From: Myxococcales bacterium
GTDB lineage: Bacteria; Myxococcota_A; Polyangia; Fen-1088
Reading direction: 5' to 3'
NCBI GenBank assembly: GCA_022184915.1
Contig: JAGTJU010000006.1
Location: 62,001 to 126,000, forward strand
Length of the DNA stretch: 64,000 nucleotides
Part shown: positions 36,853-44,789 of the stretch, in pieces
Layout of the letters: each line of letters opens with the position of its first letter
Position numbering within the stretch: position 1 is the stretch's first letter
Made by a program: the position numbers and the translations under genes
Notes under the pieces: model-generated
What the model was told of the DNA's origin: nothing
Database searches by the model: none
Seen by the model: only the letters and a program-made list of their open reading frames with translations

Positions 36853-38199
36853 TCAAAAGGGCCGCTGACTGACGAGCGTGAGAAGGCCCGCCCGGTCGAG
36901 CACCAGGAACACCTCGTGGGCACGCACGCCGCGCACGAGGAAGTTGTCCCCGGGTAGACGCGTTGCGGGGCGGGTGCAGCGGGGGTCCACGGTGGCCGCG
37001 AAGTCGTGCTGGGCCGAGGGGGGCAGGCGTAGGTCGTGCATCGACTCGAGCGCCATCAGCTTGCGGCGCTGCAGGCCCACGCTGAGTGGGTGCGCGTAAA
37101 ACGACGCCGCGGTCAGCGGCGCAGGTCCGCACCAAGGCGGTGGGGGAAGGGCTTCACCGGGAGCTCCGTAGGGGTAGCGGTCCCCGTCCGCGTGGTTGGT
37201 GTAGAGCAAAATGTGGGGCGACTGGCGGGTCTGTGCCAAGGCCTCGGCGAGGGCCACGGTTGTAAGCTGGTGGTCAGGGTGGTCGTCGGTGCGAGGGTCG
37301 GGGGTGACCACGATCGCGGGTCGTGTGCGCGAGAGCACGGACTTGAGGTCCATGACCAGGTGGCGCCAGGTGGCCTTGCGGCTCTCCACCGGCAGGAGCC
37401 GCCCCTGGTTCAAGCGGCGGTAGGGCAGCACGTCGTCATTGGTCACGAAGAGCTCGTTGACCGGGGTGTCGATCGCGTTGTGCATGGCACGCAGGCAGCC
37501 GTCGAAGTACCCAAGGTTAAAGGCGCGCCCGACGGGCACGCCGCCCTGCCACGGCACGGTCACGCTGTCGATCACCCGCAGCTCGCCCTTGAGCCGGTAA
37601 TGCGCCTCGGGCTCGGGCGCAACGTCGCAGTATATCGGGGCCCCGGCGTTGCCTGCCGTTACCGTAAGAACGGTGCTGTGGCGATCGGCGTAAAGCCCGA
37701 AAGCCGCGATCTCGGCGTCGTCGGGATGGGGGGCGAGCACCAGCACGGCTTCGTGGAGCGGAAGCTGGTTGTGAAACGACGCCAAGGTGGCCAACGGCCC
37801 CACTAAGGACGCCTGCGGCGACGAGAGCGTGACCCGCGTGCCTGCGGGAACGCCGCGCAAGTCCGATACGTTCAACGCGCGGCGGCCGGTGCTCCCGCTG
37901 CCCAGCGATTGAGCGATCGCGATTCCCGGCGCGGCCACGGTCACTTCGACCGGGGCCCCTGGGGCCGCGCTGAGGCTCACGAAGAGCAAGGCGCTGTCTG
38001 CCATCGAGCTGCCGGGCCACAGGAAACTGGCGCTGCCGTTTGCCCCGGTTTCCAACGCCAACTCGTGGGTGACCACCCGGGGTGACGAAAACTGGTACGC
38101 GTGATCCGACCTGGGGTCACAGGTGGTGCGTGCCCAGACCTTCGCCGGCAAGGCAAGGGCGCAAAGCACCACCAAGAGGTTCCACGCAGGGACCTTCAT
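36853..38199 (-). CDS. Secreted PIG-L family deacetylase
   Basis: 448 residues from ATG 38199, where a clean signal peptide begins (MKVPAWNLLVVLCALALPAK ending VWA). An N-terminal beta-rich region (about 25-150) precedes the PIG-L/LmbE fold. Zinc-binding motifs are present: VLVLAPHPDDAEIAAFGLY and TPDPRTDDHPDHQLTTVA. Family members remove N-acetyl groups from GlcNAc-containing substrates. The secreted location suggests an extracellular glycan or glycoconjugate; the substrate is unknown. It lies between an aminotransferase gene and the giant subtilase, all on the minus strand. Confidence 0.85.
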   Translation of the reverse strand: MKVPAWNLLVVLCALALPAKVWARTTCDPRSDHAYQFSSPRVVTHELALETGANGSASFLWPGSSMADSALLFVSLSAAPGAPVEVTVAAPGIAIAQSLGSGSTGRRALNVSDLRGVPAGTRVTLSSPQASLVGPLATLASFHNQLPLHEAVLVLAPHPDDAEIAAFGLYADRHSTVLTVTAGNAGAPIYCDVAPEPEAHYRLKGELRVIDSVTVPWQGGVPVGRAFNLGYFDGCLRAMHNAIDTPVNELFVTNDDVLPYRRLNQGRLLPVESRKATWRHLVMDLKSVLSRTRPAIVVTPDPRTDDHPDHQLTTVALAEALAQTRQSPHILLYTNHADGDRYPYGAPGEALPPPPWCGPAPLTAASFYAHPLSVGLQRRKLMALESMHDLRLPPSAQHDFAATVDPRCTRPATRLPGDNFLVRGVRAHEVFLVLDRAGLLTLVSQRPF

Positions 38200-38242
38200 G
38201 ACATTTTCGCCGCGTCGCAAGTAAAGTTGGGTGCGAAGACGT

Positions 38243-39535
38243 TCAGGGCGCATGCGGCGGCACATCGCCGGCGGCGGCGCGGGCCACCAGTTGTTCGAGC
38301 CGGTCGAGGGCCGTTTCGAGCGACGACCGCTCGGGGCCGAACGAAAAACGCACGTAGTGGCGAAAGCGTGAGTGTACACCGCTGCGGCGTTTGCCGGGGT
38401 TGACGTCGAAAAACTCACCCGGAACCGTGATCACCTTTTCGCTGAGGGCTGCTCGAAAGAACCCCATGCCGTCGTTGAGTGGGGCGGGCAGGTGCGCCAC
38501 GTTTCCCCAGACGTAGAAGGTTCCCTCGGGTGCGCGATCGAAGCGCACGCCCATGCGTTCCAGCCGGGCGAGCATGAGTTGGCGCTTGTCCCGGAACGTT
38601 TGATGGATCGCGTTGGTCTCGCGAATCACGTGGTCTTCTTCCAAAAGGGCCACCGCCGCCCGCTGCGTGGGACGGTTGCCGCCGCCATCCAGGAAGGAAC
38701 CCGCGCTCGACACGGCGTCAATCACGGACTTCGGCCCCACGGTCCACGTCACGCGCCAACCGGGGTAGCGCCAGTTTTTCGTGAGCCCGTCGAAGATCAC
38801 CACGGGGTCCCGATCCACATCCTCCACGTAGCGGGCGGCGCTCTCGATGGGAAGGCTGCCCGGCCGCGCCGTCCAGATGTAGTGAGAGTAAAACTCGTCG
38901 AGCAGCAGGCAACAATCGAGCTGGCGCGACAGCGCCACCCACTTCTCCAGATCTTCCCCTTGGACCAGCTTGCCCGTGGGGTTGCAGGGATTCGAGAGCA
39001 GCAAGGCCGCCAGACCGCGTCCTTGAATCTCGCGTTTCAGGTCCTCGGGCGAAAACGCGTAGCCGCGATCCCCCTCGAGCAAAATCGGTATGGCGGTGAA
39101 CGCTTTGAAGATGTCCAGCAGTTCTTCGTAGGCGGTGTAATCGGGAAGAAAGTGCCCCAGGTTGATGGGGCCCAGGCTGGCGCAGGCGCGGGTCAAGGCC
39201 GTCCGGCCACCGCCCGAAACGCTCACGTTCTCGGCGGTGTACTGCGACTTGTGCCCTTTGCGGAAAAGAGCGTTGTAGAGGTTGGCGATCGCCTCACGGA
39301 GCTCCCAGATCCCCGGGATGGGCGCGTAGTCGAGGTCCCCCGGGTTCACCGGCACGCTCTGCACACGGGGGGGGGCGCCCGCCAGATCGTCCGTTTCCGG
39401 CTGCCCCTGGCCCAGGTTGCACCAGGTCGTGTCCGAGGGACGAAAGCCGGCCTTGGCGGCTTCCGTGGTCACGTAAATCACGCCCGTTCGGGGCACGGGA
39501 CGGAAAGCAGACAAGGGCGAGGGATCGTGGCTCAT
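38243..39535 (-). CDS. PLP-dependent class I/II aminotransferase
   Basis: 430 residues. The fold type I landmarks are visible: CNLGQGQPETDD, YAPIPGIWELREAIANLYNA, VSVSGGGRTALTRACASLG, LLLSNPCNPTGKLV, LLLDEFYSHYIW and the PLP-binding Lys in IFDGLTKNWRYPGWRVTWTV. The C-terminal half includes RFSFGPERSS near the substrate-carboxylate Arg. Substrate cannot be assigned. The GLTKNWRYPGWR block is typical of aspartate/aromatic-like aminotransferases. It lies 43 bp before the PIG-L gene, suggesting co-transcription. Confidence 0.88.
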   Translation of the reverse strand: MSHDPSPLSAFRPVPRTGVIYVTTEAAKAGFRPSDTTWCNLGQGQPETDDLAGAPPRVQSVPVNPGDLDYAPIPGIWELREAIANLYNALFRKGHKSQYTAENVSVSGGGRTALTRACASLGPINLGHFLPDYTAYEELLDIFKAFTAIPILLEGDRGYAFSPEDLKREIQGRGLAALLLSNPCNPTGKLVQGEDLEKWVALSRQLDCCLLLDEFYSHYIWTARPGSLPIESAARYVEDVDRDPVVIFDGLTKNWRYPGWRVTWTVGPKSVIDAVSSAGSFLDGGGNRPTQRAAVALLEEDHVIRETNAIHQTFRDKRQLMLARLERMGVRFDRAPEGTFYVWGNVAHLPAPLNDGMGFFRAALSEKVITVPGEFFDVNPGKRRSGVHSRFRHYVRFSFGPERSSLETALDRLEQLVARAAAGDVPPHAP

Positions 39536-39590
39536 GTGCGCGCCAAGCGTAGCAGGCGCGCACTTGCCCCGGCAATCGCCGCCACGGGGC

Positions 39591-40904
39591 TCAGCCCTGG
39601 TCGGCGACGTCCAGCGGGTGCGACATGAAAAAGGGCAGAGCCTCGCTCATGACGTCCAGATCGGGGTCGAGTTGTTTGCCGATGCCTTCGGTGACGGCGA
39701 TGGCGATGTTCACCGTGGTGAACGAGGGGTTGAGCCGGATCCGGTGCTGGCGCACGATCGACAGGAGGTCCATCAAGACCCTGCCAACCTGGACCTGACC
39801 GAGCCTTTGACCCCAGTACCGTCCGACGAACTCGATGATCGCGGCGCGGTAGGCCTCGAACGCCTCGGGCTGGCTGGGGCGCTCGGTCGACAGGTCGAAC
39901 ATGATGCGCGCCATCGCGTCGCCATCGCGCTGGGCCCAGGCCCCGAAAAAACGCATGAACGCCTTGCGATGAGGCTCGTCGAGCTCACCCACCAGCCCCA
40001 CGTCGAGCAGCGCCACCTTGCCCTGAGGCGTGACCAGGATGTTGCCCGGGTGCAGGTCGGCGTGTACGAAGCCATCCACGAAGATCATCTTGAGCAGGGC
40101 CTGCAGGCCGACGCGTGCGACGCGGTGAGGATCGAAGCGCGTCTCGCCAACCGAAAGAATCTTCGTGCCTTCCACGAACGACATGCACAGCACCCGCTCG
40201 CTCGAGAGCGCCTCGATCACCTCGGGGAAGGCCACGTCGGGATCGCCCTTGAAGTTCGCGCGGAAGCGCCGGTTGTTGGCGGCTTCGAGGCGGAAGTCGA
40301 GCTGCGCGAAAACGGCTTGGCCAAACTGCACCACGGCGCCCTCGGGATCCACCGCGCCGATCCCGGGCCAGCGCGCCGCTTGCCGCGCGGCCCACTGCAT
40401 GACGGCCAGATCGAATGCGCAGATCTCATGCACCGCCGGGCGCCTGACCTTCACGGCCACGATGCGCCCGTCGTGAAGGCGCGCTTTGTGCACCTGAGAC
40501 ACCGACGCCGACGCCACCGGAACGGGCGCAAGCTCAGCGAAGAGCTGTTCGGGGGGACGGCCAAGGTCGGCTTCGAGCGTGCGGCGCACCTCCCGAAACG
40601 GGAAAGGCCCCACGTCGTCTTGCAGGCGCTCGAGCGCCTTCGTCACGTGCTTGGGCAGCAAGTCGGGCCGGGTGCTCATGATTTGCCCCACCTTCACGAA
40701 GGTGGCGCCGAGCGCGCGAAACAGTGCCAGCATGTTGTGCGCGAACCACTCGTTGCGCCGTTCGCGTCCGCCAAACCTCAGCCGCAGCCAGAGCGAGCCA
40801 CCCAGCCATAGCAGGGTTTGTAGCGCGAACAGCCACCCGATGGTGAGGGCGCGCCCCAGCAGTCGACCTCGGCGGAGGGCAGGTTCACCCATGACCGAGA
40901 TCAT
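39591..40904 (-). CDS. ABC1/AarF/UbiB-family atypical kinase
   Basis: 437 residues, ATG 40904 (a second Met four codons later is possible). An N-terminal hydrophobic helix (about 18-40) is followed by the family's KxGQ motif in ALGATFVKVGQIMSTRPDLL. The Ala-rich nucleotide loop is VASASVSQVHKARLHDGR. Catalytic-type blocks are VHADLHPGNILV and KVALLDVGLVG (a DFG-like DVG). UbiB proteins support quinone biosynthesis or lipid handling at membranes. Its stop is 55 bp before the aminotransferase start. Confidence 0.9.
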   Translation of the reverse strand: MISVMGEPALRRGRLLGRALTIGWLFALQTLLWLGGSLWLRLRFGGRERRNEWFAHNMLALFRALGATFVKVGQIMSTRPDLLPKHVTKALERLQDDVGPFPFREVRRTLEADLGRPPEQLFAELAPVPVASASVSQVHKARLHDGRIVAVKVRRPAVHEICAFDLAVMQWAARQAARWPGIGAVDPEGAVVQFGQAVFAQLDFRLEAANNRRFRANFKGDPDVAFPEVIEALSSERVLCMSFVEGTKILSVGETRFDPHRVARVGLQALLKMIFVDGFVHADLHPGNILVTPQGKVALLDVGLVGELDEPHRKAFMRFFGAWAQRDGDAMARIMFDLSTERPSQPEAFEAYRAAIIEFVGRYWGQRLGQVQVGRVLMDLLSIVRQHRIRLNPSFTTVNIAIAVTEGIGKQLDPDLDVMSEALPFFMSHPLDVADQG

Positions 40905-40916
40905 ACCAGGCCCACG

Positions 40917-41660
40917 TCAGATCCGGATCCGCAGCGCCAATCCAGCTCCGAAGGTGTTTGCAGCATCGTCTCGTGTCACATCGGGAAGAACGAACGACAG
41001 CAAAAGGTCGGCCACCGTAGACAAGGTCCGATCGAAGCCCACGCCCAGGGGGATGGCCCAGTCCCCGGCCTGCGTGTCGAGGCGGGCACCACCGAGCACG
41101 CCCAGGTACCAGCCACCGCCCGCGTGGAACCAAAGGTGTGCCGGAAGACTCACCCAGCTCCGTGTCGGCTCGGAGAACAAGATGGGAACGTAGACCCCCG
41201 TGTTGAGGCGCACACTTCGTCCCCCTGAAAACCACACCGGTGCTGCGAGCATGAAGCCGAAGGGGCTATCGAAAGGTACGTAGAGGCGCGCCTCCAGCGC
41301 GAGCACCGGCAGCACCGCCTTGCGCAGGCGCAGCTCGGGGTTGGCAAAGGTCTGCCCGGCGGTGCCGAAGGTCTCGAAGTCGAAGAGCCGACCGAAGGCA
41401 TCCGCGCCGAGGGCGCGCCCGTCAGGGGAGCGAACCCCCGTGCGCACGCCGATTTCGGTGCCGCTGCCGAGGCCGTAAGCCATCTCCAAGTTGACGCCCA
41501 GTCCCGAGCGTTCCGGGTCCTCGTCGTGTCCCAGGCCGAGCCCTGCGGTGAACTGAAGGCGGCCGTTTGGCTGAACCGCCGGAGCTGGGGCCGCGAGCGA
41601 GAGGGACGAAAGCGCGCACAAGCTGAGCCCACACGAAAGGGCAAGGGCGAGGGATCGCAT
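40917..41660 (-). CDS. Predicted outer-membrane beta-barrel protein
   Basis: 247 residues with a signal peptide (MRSLALALSCGLSLCALSSL then SLAAPA). The mature part alternates polar and hydrophobic residues in repeated strands (GRLQFTAGLGLGHD, VNLEMAYGLGSGTEIGVRTG, LRLRKAVLPVLALEARLYV, FGAGLALRIRI). The C-terminus ends in an alternating strand, compatible with BAM recognition, although the last residue is Ile rather than Phe. No characterised family was recognised. It is 12 bp ahead of the AarF-like gene on the minus strand. Confidence 0.65.
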   Translation of the reverse strand: MRSLALALSCGLSLCALSSLSLAAPAPAVQPNGRLQFTAGLGLGHDEDPERSGLGVNLEMAYGLGSGTEIGVRTGVRSPDGRALGADAFGRLFDFETFGTAGQTFANPELRLRKAVLPVLALEARLYVPFDSPFGFMLAAPVWFSGGRSVRLNTGVYVPILFSEPTRSWVSLPAHLWFHAGGGWYLGVLGGARLDTQAGDWAIPLGVGFDRTLSTVADLLLSFVLPDVTRDDAANTFGAGLALRIRI

Positions 41661-41709
41661 GCCGCCAGGCTAGCAGGCGTCGTGACCCGCTCGATGGGAG
41701 CCAAAGAGG

Positions 41710-42642
41710 CTACAAGGGAACCCCGAGGGCCGCCGCCACCACGCGGGTCTCCTCGACCACTTCCGGGAGCACCTGAGCTTTCAGACCCAGGTCGAGTATG
41801 GGCTGGGCCTGCGCATCCATGGGGATCGGCGCGACGCCGACCCCGAGGGCGTCGGCCACGAGATCGGCCACGGCCACCAGGTTTGCAGCCAGGTAGTGTT
41901 TTCCCTCGTGCTTGTAGCGGTGATGGTGAAGGGCGGCGTCAGAGGTGGCGGGGGGAAGCTTCCAGCCACGGCAGGCCACGGCGCCCACCGCCGTGTGGTA
42001 CTGCGCCGACTTCTCCAGCAGCACCCGGACGAGGTCCGGGTTCCCGAGCGTGTCGCGCGTCAGCAAGCCGGCCTTGGACGCCTCCTCGAAAATGAGCAGG
42101 TGCCCCACGTCGTGAAGCAGCCCTGCCAAGAAGGCGTAATCGGTGTTTCCCCCGAGCAGATGCGCCACCTTGCGAGAAGCCACGGCGGTCACGACGGCCC
42201 GGTTGCACAGTACGGTGATCTGCCGTTCGAGGCCGGGCACCCGGAACATGCGCGACGTGGTAATCACCATCAAGGCGATGTCGCGCACGGCTTCCATGCC
42301 GATGCGCACGGCGGCATCCCGAACGCTGCCGATGGGTGAGCGCGGGCTGTACAGGGCCGAGTTCGCCACCGAGAGCACCTGGGCACTCACGAAGGGATCA
42401 CGGGCCACGACGCGCTCGATGATGGCCGCATCCGTGCGGGGCTCCTGGAGCACGCGCAGAAGCTCGGTGGCGACCTCGGGTAGGCTGCGCCGGGGCGGCT
42501 CGGACGTCGTGCTGAGCGTGAGGCCCACCTGGTCCAGCTCGAATCTCAGCGCGGCCACCTGCGGGTCTGGGGGCTTGAGCAGGTGCTCCACCGTGCCCGG
42601 GTCGCCTGGGACATCGAACTTGGACTGCGGGCCGGCAGGCAT
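41710..42642 (-). CDS. HDOD-domain signalling protein
   Basis: 310 residues; GAGAGGA precedes ATG 42642. The HDOD fold is recognised from SLPEVATELLRVLQEPRTDA, ARDPFVSAQVLSVANSALYS, SVRDAAVRIGMEAVRDIAL and AFLAGLLHDVGHLLIFEEA, which keeps an HD pair. HDOD proteins act in signal output and motility control in many proteobacteria. It is divergent from the flagellar operon that starts at 42830, and a second HDOD protein closes that operon at 53582. It also heads a leftward gene run down to the subtilase. Confidence 0.87.
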   Translation of the reverse strand: MPAGPQSKFDVPGDPGTVEHLLKPPDPQVAALRFELDQVGLTLSTTSEPPRRSLPEVATELLRVLQEPRTDAAIIERVVARDPFVSAQVLSVANSALYSPRSPIGSVRDAAVRIGMEAVRDIALMVITTSRMFRVPGLERQITVLCNRAVVTAVASRKVAHLLGGNTDYAFLAGLLHDVGHLLIFEEASKAGLLTRDTLGNPDLVRVLLEKSAQYHTAVGAVACRGWKLPPATSDAALHHHRYKHEGKHYLAANLVAVADLVADALGVGVAPIPMDAQAQPILDLGLKAQVLPEVVEETRVVAAALGVPL

Positions 42643-42731
42643 TCCTCTCGGTCATCGGCAGCTCGTCTATCGACGTTGAGGCCCACGCCCGCAGCGTGGA
42701 GGCCTTCGTCATGTCCCTGACGGCAGGACCG

Positions 42732-42751
42732 GGTGTCATCCTCCTGACACC
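42732..42751. repeat. Inverted repeat between the HDOD gene and fliL
   Basis: GGTGTC (42732-42737), 8-nt loop, GACACC (42746-42751), placed about 30 bp upstream of the candidate sigma-28 -35 element of fliL. No T-tract. A dyad upstream of a promoter fits a regulator site, but chance is possible. Confidence 0.4.
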
Positions 42752-42780
42752 ACCGCTTTCAGCAGTTCCAGGGACTTGCG

Positions 42781-42807
42781 CCAAGTTTTTTCGCGGTATG
42801 CCGATTG
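42781..42807 (+). promoter_or_regulatory. Sigma-28 (FliA)-like promoter of the fliL operon
   Basis: CCAAGTTT (42781-42788), exactly 11 nt, GCCGATTG (42800-42807). This matches the enteric sigma-28 consensus TAAAGTTT-N11-GCCGATAA at 6/8 and 6/8 positions with the correct spacing. The fliL ATG is 22 nt downstream with an AAGGGAG ribosome site between. fliA itself lies in this operon, so autoregulation is possible. Confidence 0.55.
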
Positions 42808-42829
42808 CTTCGAGGCGAAGGGAGATTCC

Positions 42830-43378
42830 ATGGCCGAAGCGGAAAAAGACAAAGGTGATGAGGCGGAAGCGGCGGCGCCCAAGAGCAAGCTGGTACCCGC
42901 GCTGCTCGTCCTGAACACGCTTCTCGTGGGAGGCGTGCTTGCGTTCACCATGCTGAAGAAGCCACCGGCGCCGGCCGCCCCCGCACCCGCTGCGGCTGCG
43001 GAGGGGCATGGGGAGGAAAAAGCGGAAGGCGAACACGGCGAGGCTGTCGAGGGCGGAGGGGCAAAACCCGGAGGCCTGGGACCCATCGTGGCGCTCGAAA
43101 ACTTCGTGGTTCAGCTGCGGGCCGTGGATTCGGAAAAGTACGCCCACATCACGATCGAGATCGAACTCGGCGCCGAAAAGGACAAGGACCTCGTGGCCAA
43201 CTACATGCCCCGTATCCGAGACAACGTCATCGGGTATCTGGCCGATCGCACGGCCGACGAACTGCGGGGCAGCGAAGGGATGGGCGCGGTCAAAGAAGAG
43301 GTCCTGCAGCGGCTGCAAGAAATCGTGCCCGGTCGCCGCATCCGCAACGTTTACGTCACCAGCTTCATCGTTCAGTAA
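42830..43378 (+). CDS. fliL: Flagellar basal body-associated protein FliL
   Basis: 182 residues from ATG 42830 with AAGGGAG upstream. A short cytoplasmic segment, one transmembrane helix near residues 22-42 (LVPALLVLNTLLVGGVLAFT) and a Pro/Ala/Glu-rich linker precede the periplasmic FliL domain (LENFVVQLRAVDSEKYAHIT, IEIELGAEKDKDLVANYMPR, RIRNVYVTSFIVQ). FliL associates with the stator and aids torque or motor stability. It opens the flagellar operon; fliM follows after 11 bp. Confidence 0.92.
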   Translation: MAEAEKDKGDEAEAAAPKSKLVPALLVLNTLLVGGVLAFTMLKKPPAPAAPAPAAAAEGHGEEKAEGEHGEAVEGGGAKPGGLGPIVALENFVVQLRAVDSEKYAHITIEIELGAEKDKDLVANYMPRIRDNVIGYLADRTADELRGSEGMGAVKEEVLQRLQEIVPGRRIRNVYVTSFIVQ

Positions 43379-43389
43379 AGATCCTCATC

Positions 43390-44418
43390 ATGTCCACGTC
43401 TCGTCTCGATCAGAGTGAAGTCGATGCCCTGATGGCGGCCATACAGGAGGGCCGTGTGTCCTCCGAGGCGGGCGGCGGTCTCGGTTCCGGCCCGGTCATG
43501 AGCTATGACCTCACGAACCAAGACCGCGTCATCCGCGGCCAGATGCCGACGCTCGACTCGATCGACGATCGAACGGCCTCTTTGTTCGGGGGGGCTCTTG
43601 CGGCCCGCATTCGGCTCGACATCCGCGTGGTGGCCACGCCTGCCACCTTGCTCAAGTTCGTGGACGTTACGGCGCTGCTCACTCCGCCCGCCACGGTCGG
43701 CATGATGACCTTGGGGCCGGGCCATGGGCTTGCCGTGGCCACGCTGGAGCACTCCCTGGCCCGCGCGCTCGTGGCCGGGGCCCTCGGCGACCGCAAGGCC
43801 CGGGCCGACGCCACCGAACCGGTGGATGGAAAGAGTGACCTCACGAACGTGGAGCGCCTCGTGCTGCGCCACGTGCTGTCGCTGTTCTGCGATTCCATGG
43901 AGCAGTCCTGGGCCGAAATCCTTCCCATTCGCCCGGAGCTTCTGCGCTTCGAGACGGATCCCCGCATGGCCATGATCGCCGCTCCGAGCGACTTGGCCTT
44001 GCTTTGTGGCTTCGAGCTCTCCGGGGCGGCGAGCGGGCGGTTGCAGGTGATCATCCCCTATGCCACGGTCGAGCCGGTCAAGAAGATGCTTTCGTCGCCC
44101 CCTCGGCAAAGCGGCTCGATCGACCAGCGGATGGCCGCGCTGTTGGCCCGCGAGGTCACTCAGGTCGAGGTCGAGCTCAGGGCCGAAATTGGCCGTGCTC
44201 GTTTGCCGTTCTCCCAGCTGCTCGAGCTTCAAGTGGGAGATCTCATCTCGCTCGACCAGACCGAGGGCACGCCGATCCCCATCTTCGTGCAGGGAAAGCG
44301 CAAGATGACCGGATGGCCTCGGGTGTCGAGCGGCAGCATGGCCGTCGTCATCGAGCAGCCGGTGATGCCCGAGACCAGCACGGGTAAGCGGACGAAATCG
44401 TCGGCGGGAGCGTCCTGA
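43390..44418 (+). CDS. fliM: Flagellar motor switch protein FliM
   Basis: 342 residues. The N-terminal CheY-binding peptide is present as LDQSEVDALMAAIQ. The middle CheC-like domain follows (IRGQMPTLDSIDDRTASLFG, FVDVTALLTPP, VERLVLRHVLSLFCDSMEQS). The C-terminal SpoA domain is AALLAREVTQVEVELRAEIG, QLLELQVGDLISLDQ and PIFVQGKRKMTGWP. FliM forms the C-ring middle and receives phospho-CheY. A 67-bp gap before fliN contains a candidate sigma-54 promoter and a hairpin. Confidence 0.95.
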   Translation: MSTSRLDQSEVDALMAAIQEGRVSSEAGGGLGSGPVMSYDLTNQDRVIRGQMPTLDSIDDRTASLFGGALAARIRLDIRVVATPATLLKFVDVTALLTPPATVGMMTLGPGHGLAVATLEHSLARALVAGALGDRKARADATEPVDGKSDLTNVERLVLRHVLSLFCDSMEQSWAEILPIRPELLRFETDPRMAMIAAPSDLALLCGFELSGAASGRLQVIIPYATVEPVKKMLSSPPRQSGSIDQRMAALLAREVTQVEVELRAEIGRARLPFSQLLELQVGDLISLDQTEGTPIPIFVQGKRKMTGWPRVSSGSMAVVIEQPVMPETSTGKRTKSSAGAS

Positions 44419-44423
44419 GCTCC

Positions 44424-44439
44424 TGGCATCACATCTGCA
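44424..44439 (+). promoter_or_regulatory. Sigma-54-like -24/-12 promoter between fliM and fliN
   Basis: TGGCAT (44424-44429), 5 nt, CTGCA (44435-44439). The invariant GG (44425-44426) and GC (44437-44438) are separated by exactly 10 nt, as RpoN promoters require; the match to TGGCAY-N5-TTGCA differs only at the first T of the -12 box. It lies just after the fliM stop and upstream of fliN. Confidence 0.45.
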
Positions 44440-44444
44440 AGAAA

Positions 44445-44472
44445 GGTTGTCTGCGACGGAAGTCTGACAACC
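44445..44472 (+). repeat. Hairpin in the fliM-fliN gap
   Basis: A perfect 7-bp stem GGTTGTC (44445-44451) / GACAACC (44466-44472) with a 14-nt loop, ending 13 nt before the fliN ATG. It begins at about the position where the candidate sigma-54 promoter would start transcription, so it could cap the 5' end of a fliN transcript. No T-tract, so not a terminator. Confidence 0.45.
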
Positions 44473-44485
44473 CCGAGGTGCCTGG

Positions 44486-44779
44486 ATGGATGCGAGCGAC
44501 AAAAAAGACGACCCCGAGTCTCGGCGACTCGAAATCCTGTTGGATGTTCCGCTCGACATCTCGGTCGAACTCGGTCGCTCGCGCATGTCGATTCAAGAGC
44601 TCCTCAATCTTGGGCCCGGCTCGGTGGTCGAACTCGACAAAGTGGCGGGCGAGCCCCTCGACATCCTGGTGAACCAACGCCTCGTGGCGCGGGGCGAGGC
44701 CGTGGTGGTCAACGACAAGTTCGGTGTTCGCATCACGGACATCATCAGCCCGAGCGAACGCGTGGCCCGGTTGCGTTGA
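44486..44779 (+). CDS. fliN: Flagellar motor switch protein FliN
   Basis: 97 residues, a short FliN made up almost entirely of the SpoA domain: LEILLDVPLDISVELGRSRM, SIQELLNLGPGSVVELDKVA, GEPLDILVNQRLVARGEAVV and DKFGVRITDII. FliN forms the C-ring base and binds FliH of the export ATPase complex. It is followed 10 bp later by fliO with a GAGGAGGT ribosome site. Confidence 0.95.
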   Translation: MDASDKKDDPESRRLEILLDVPLDISVELGRSRMSIQELLNLGPGSVVELDKVAGEPLDILVNQRLVARGEAVVVNDKFGVRITDIISPSERVARLR

Positions 44780-44789
44780 GGAGGTCGAC

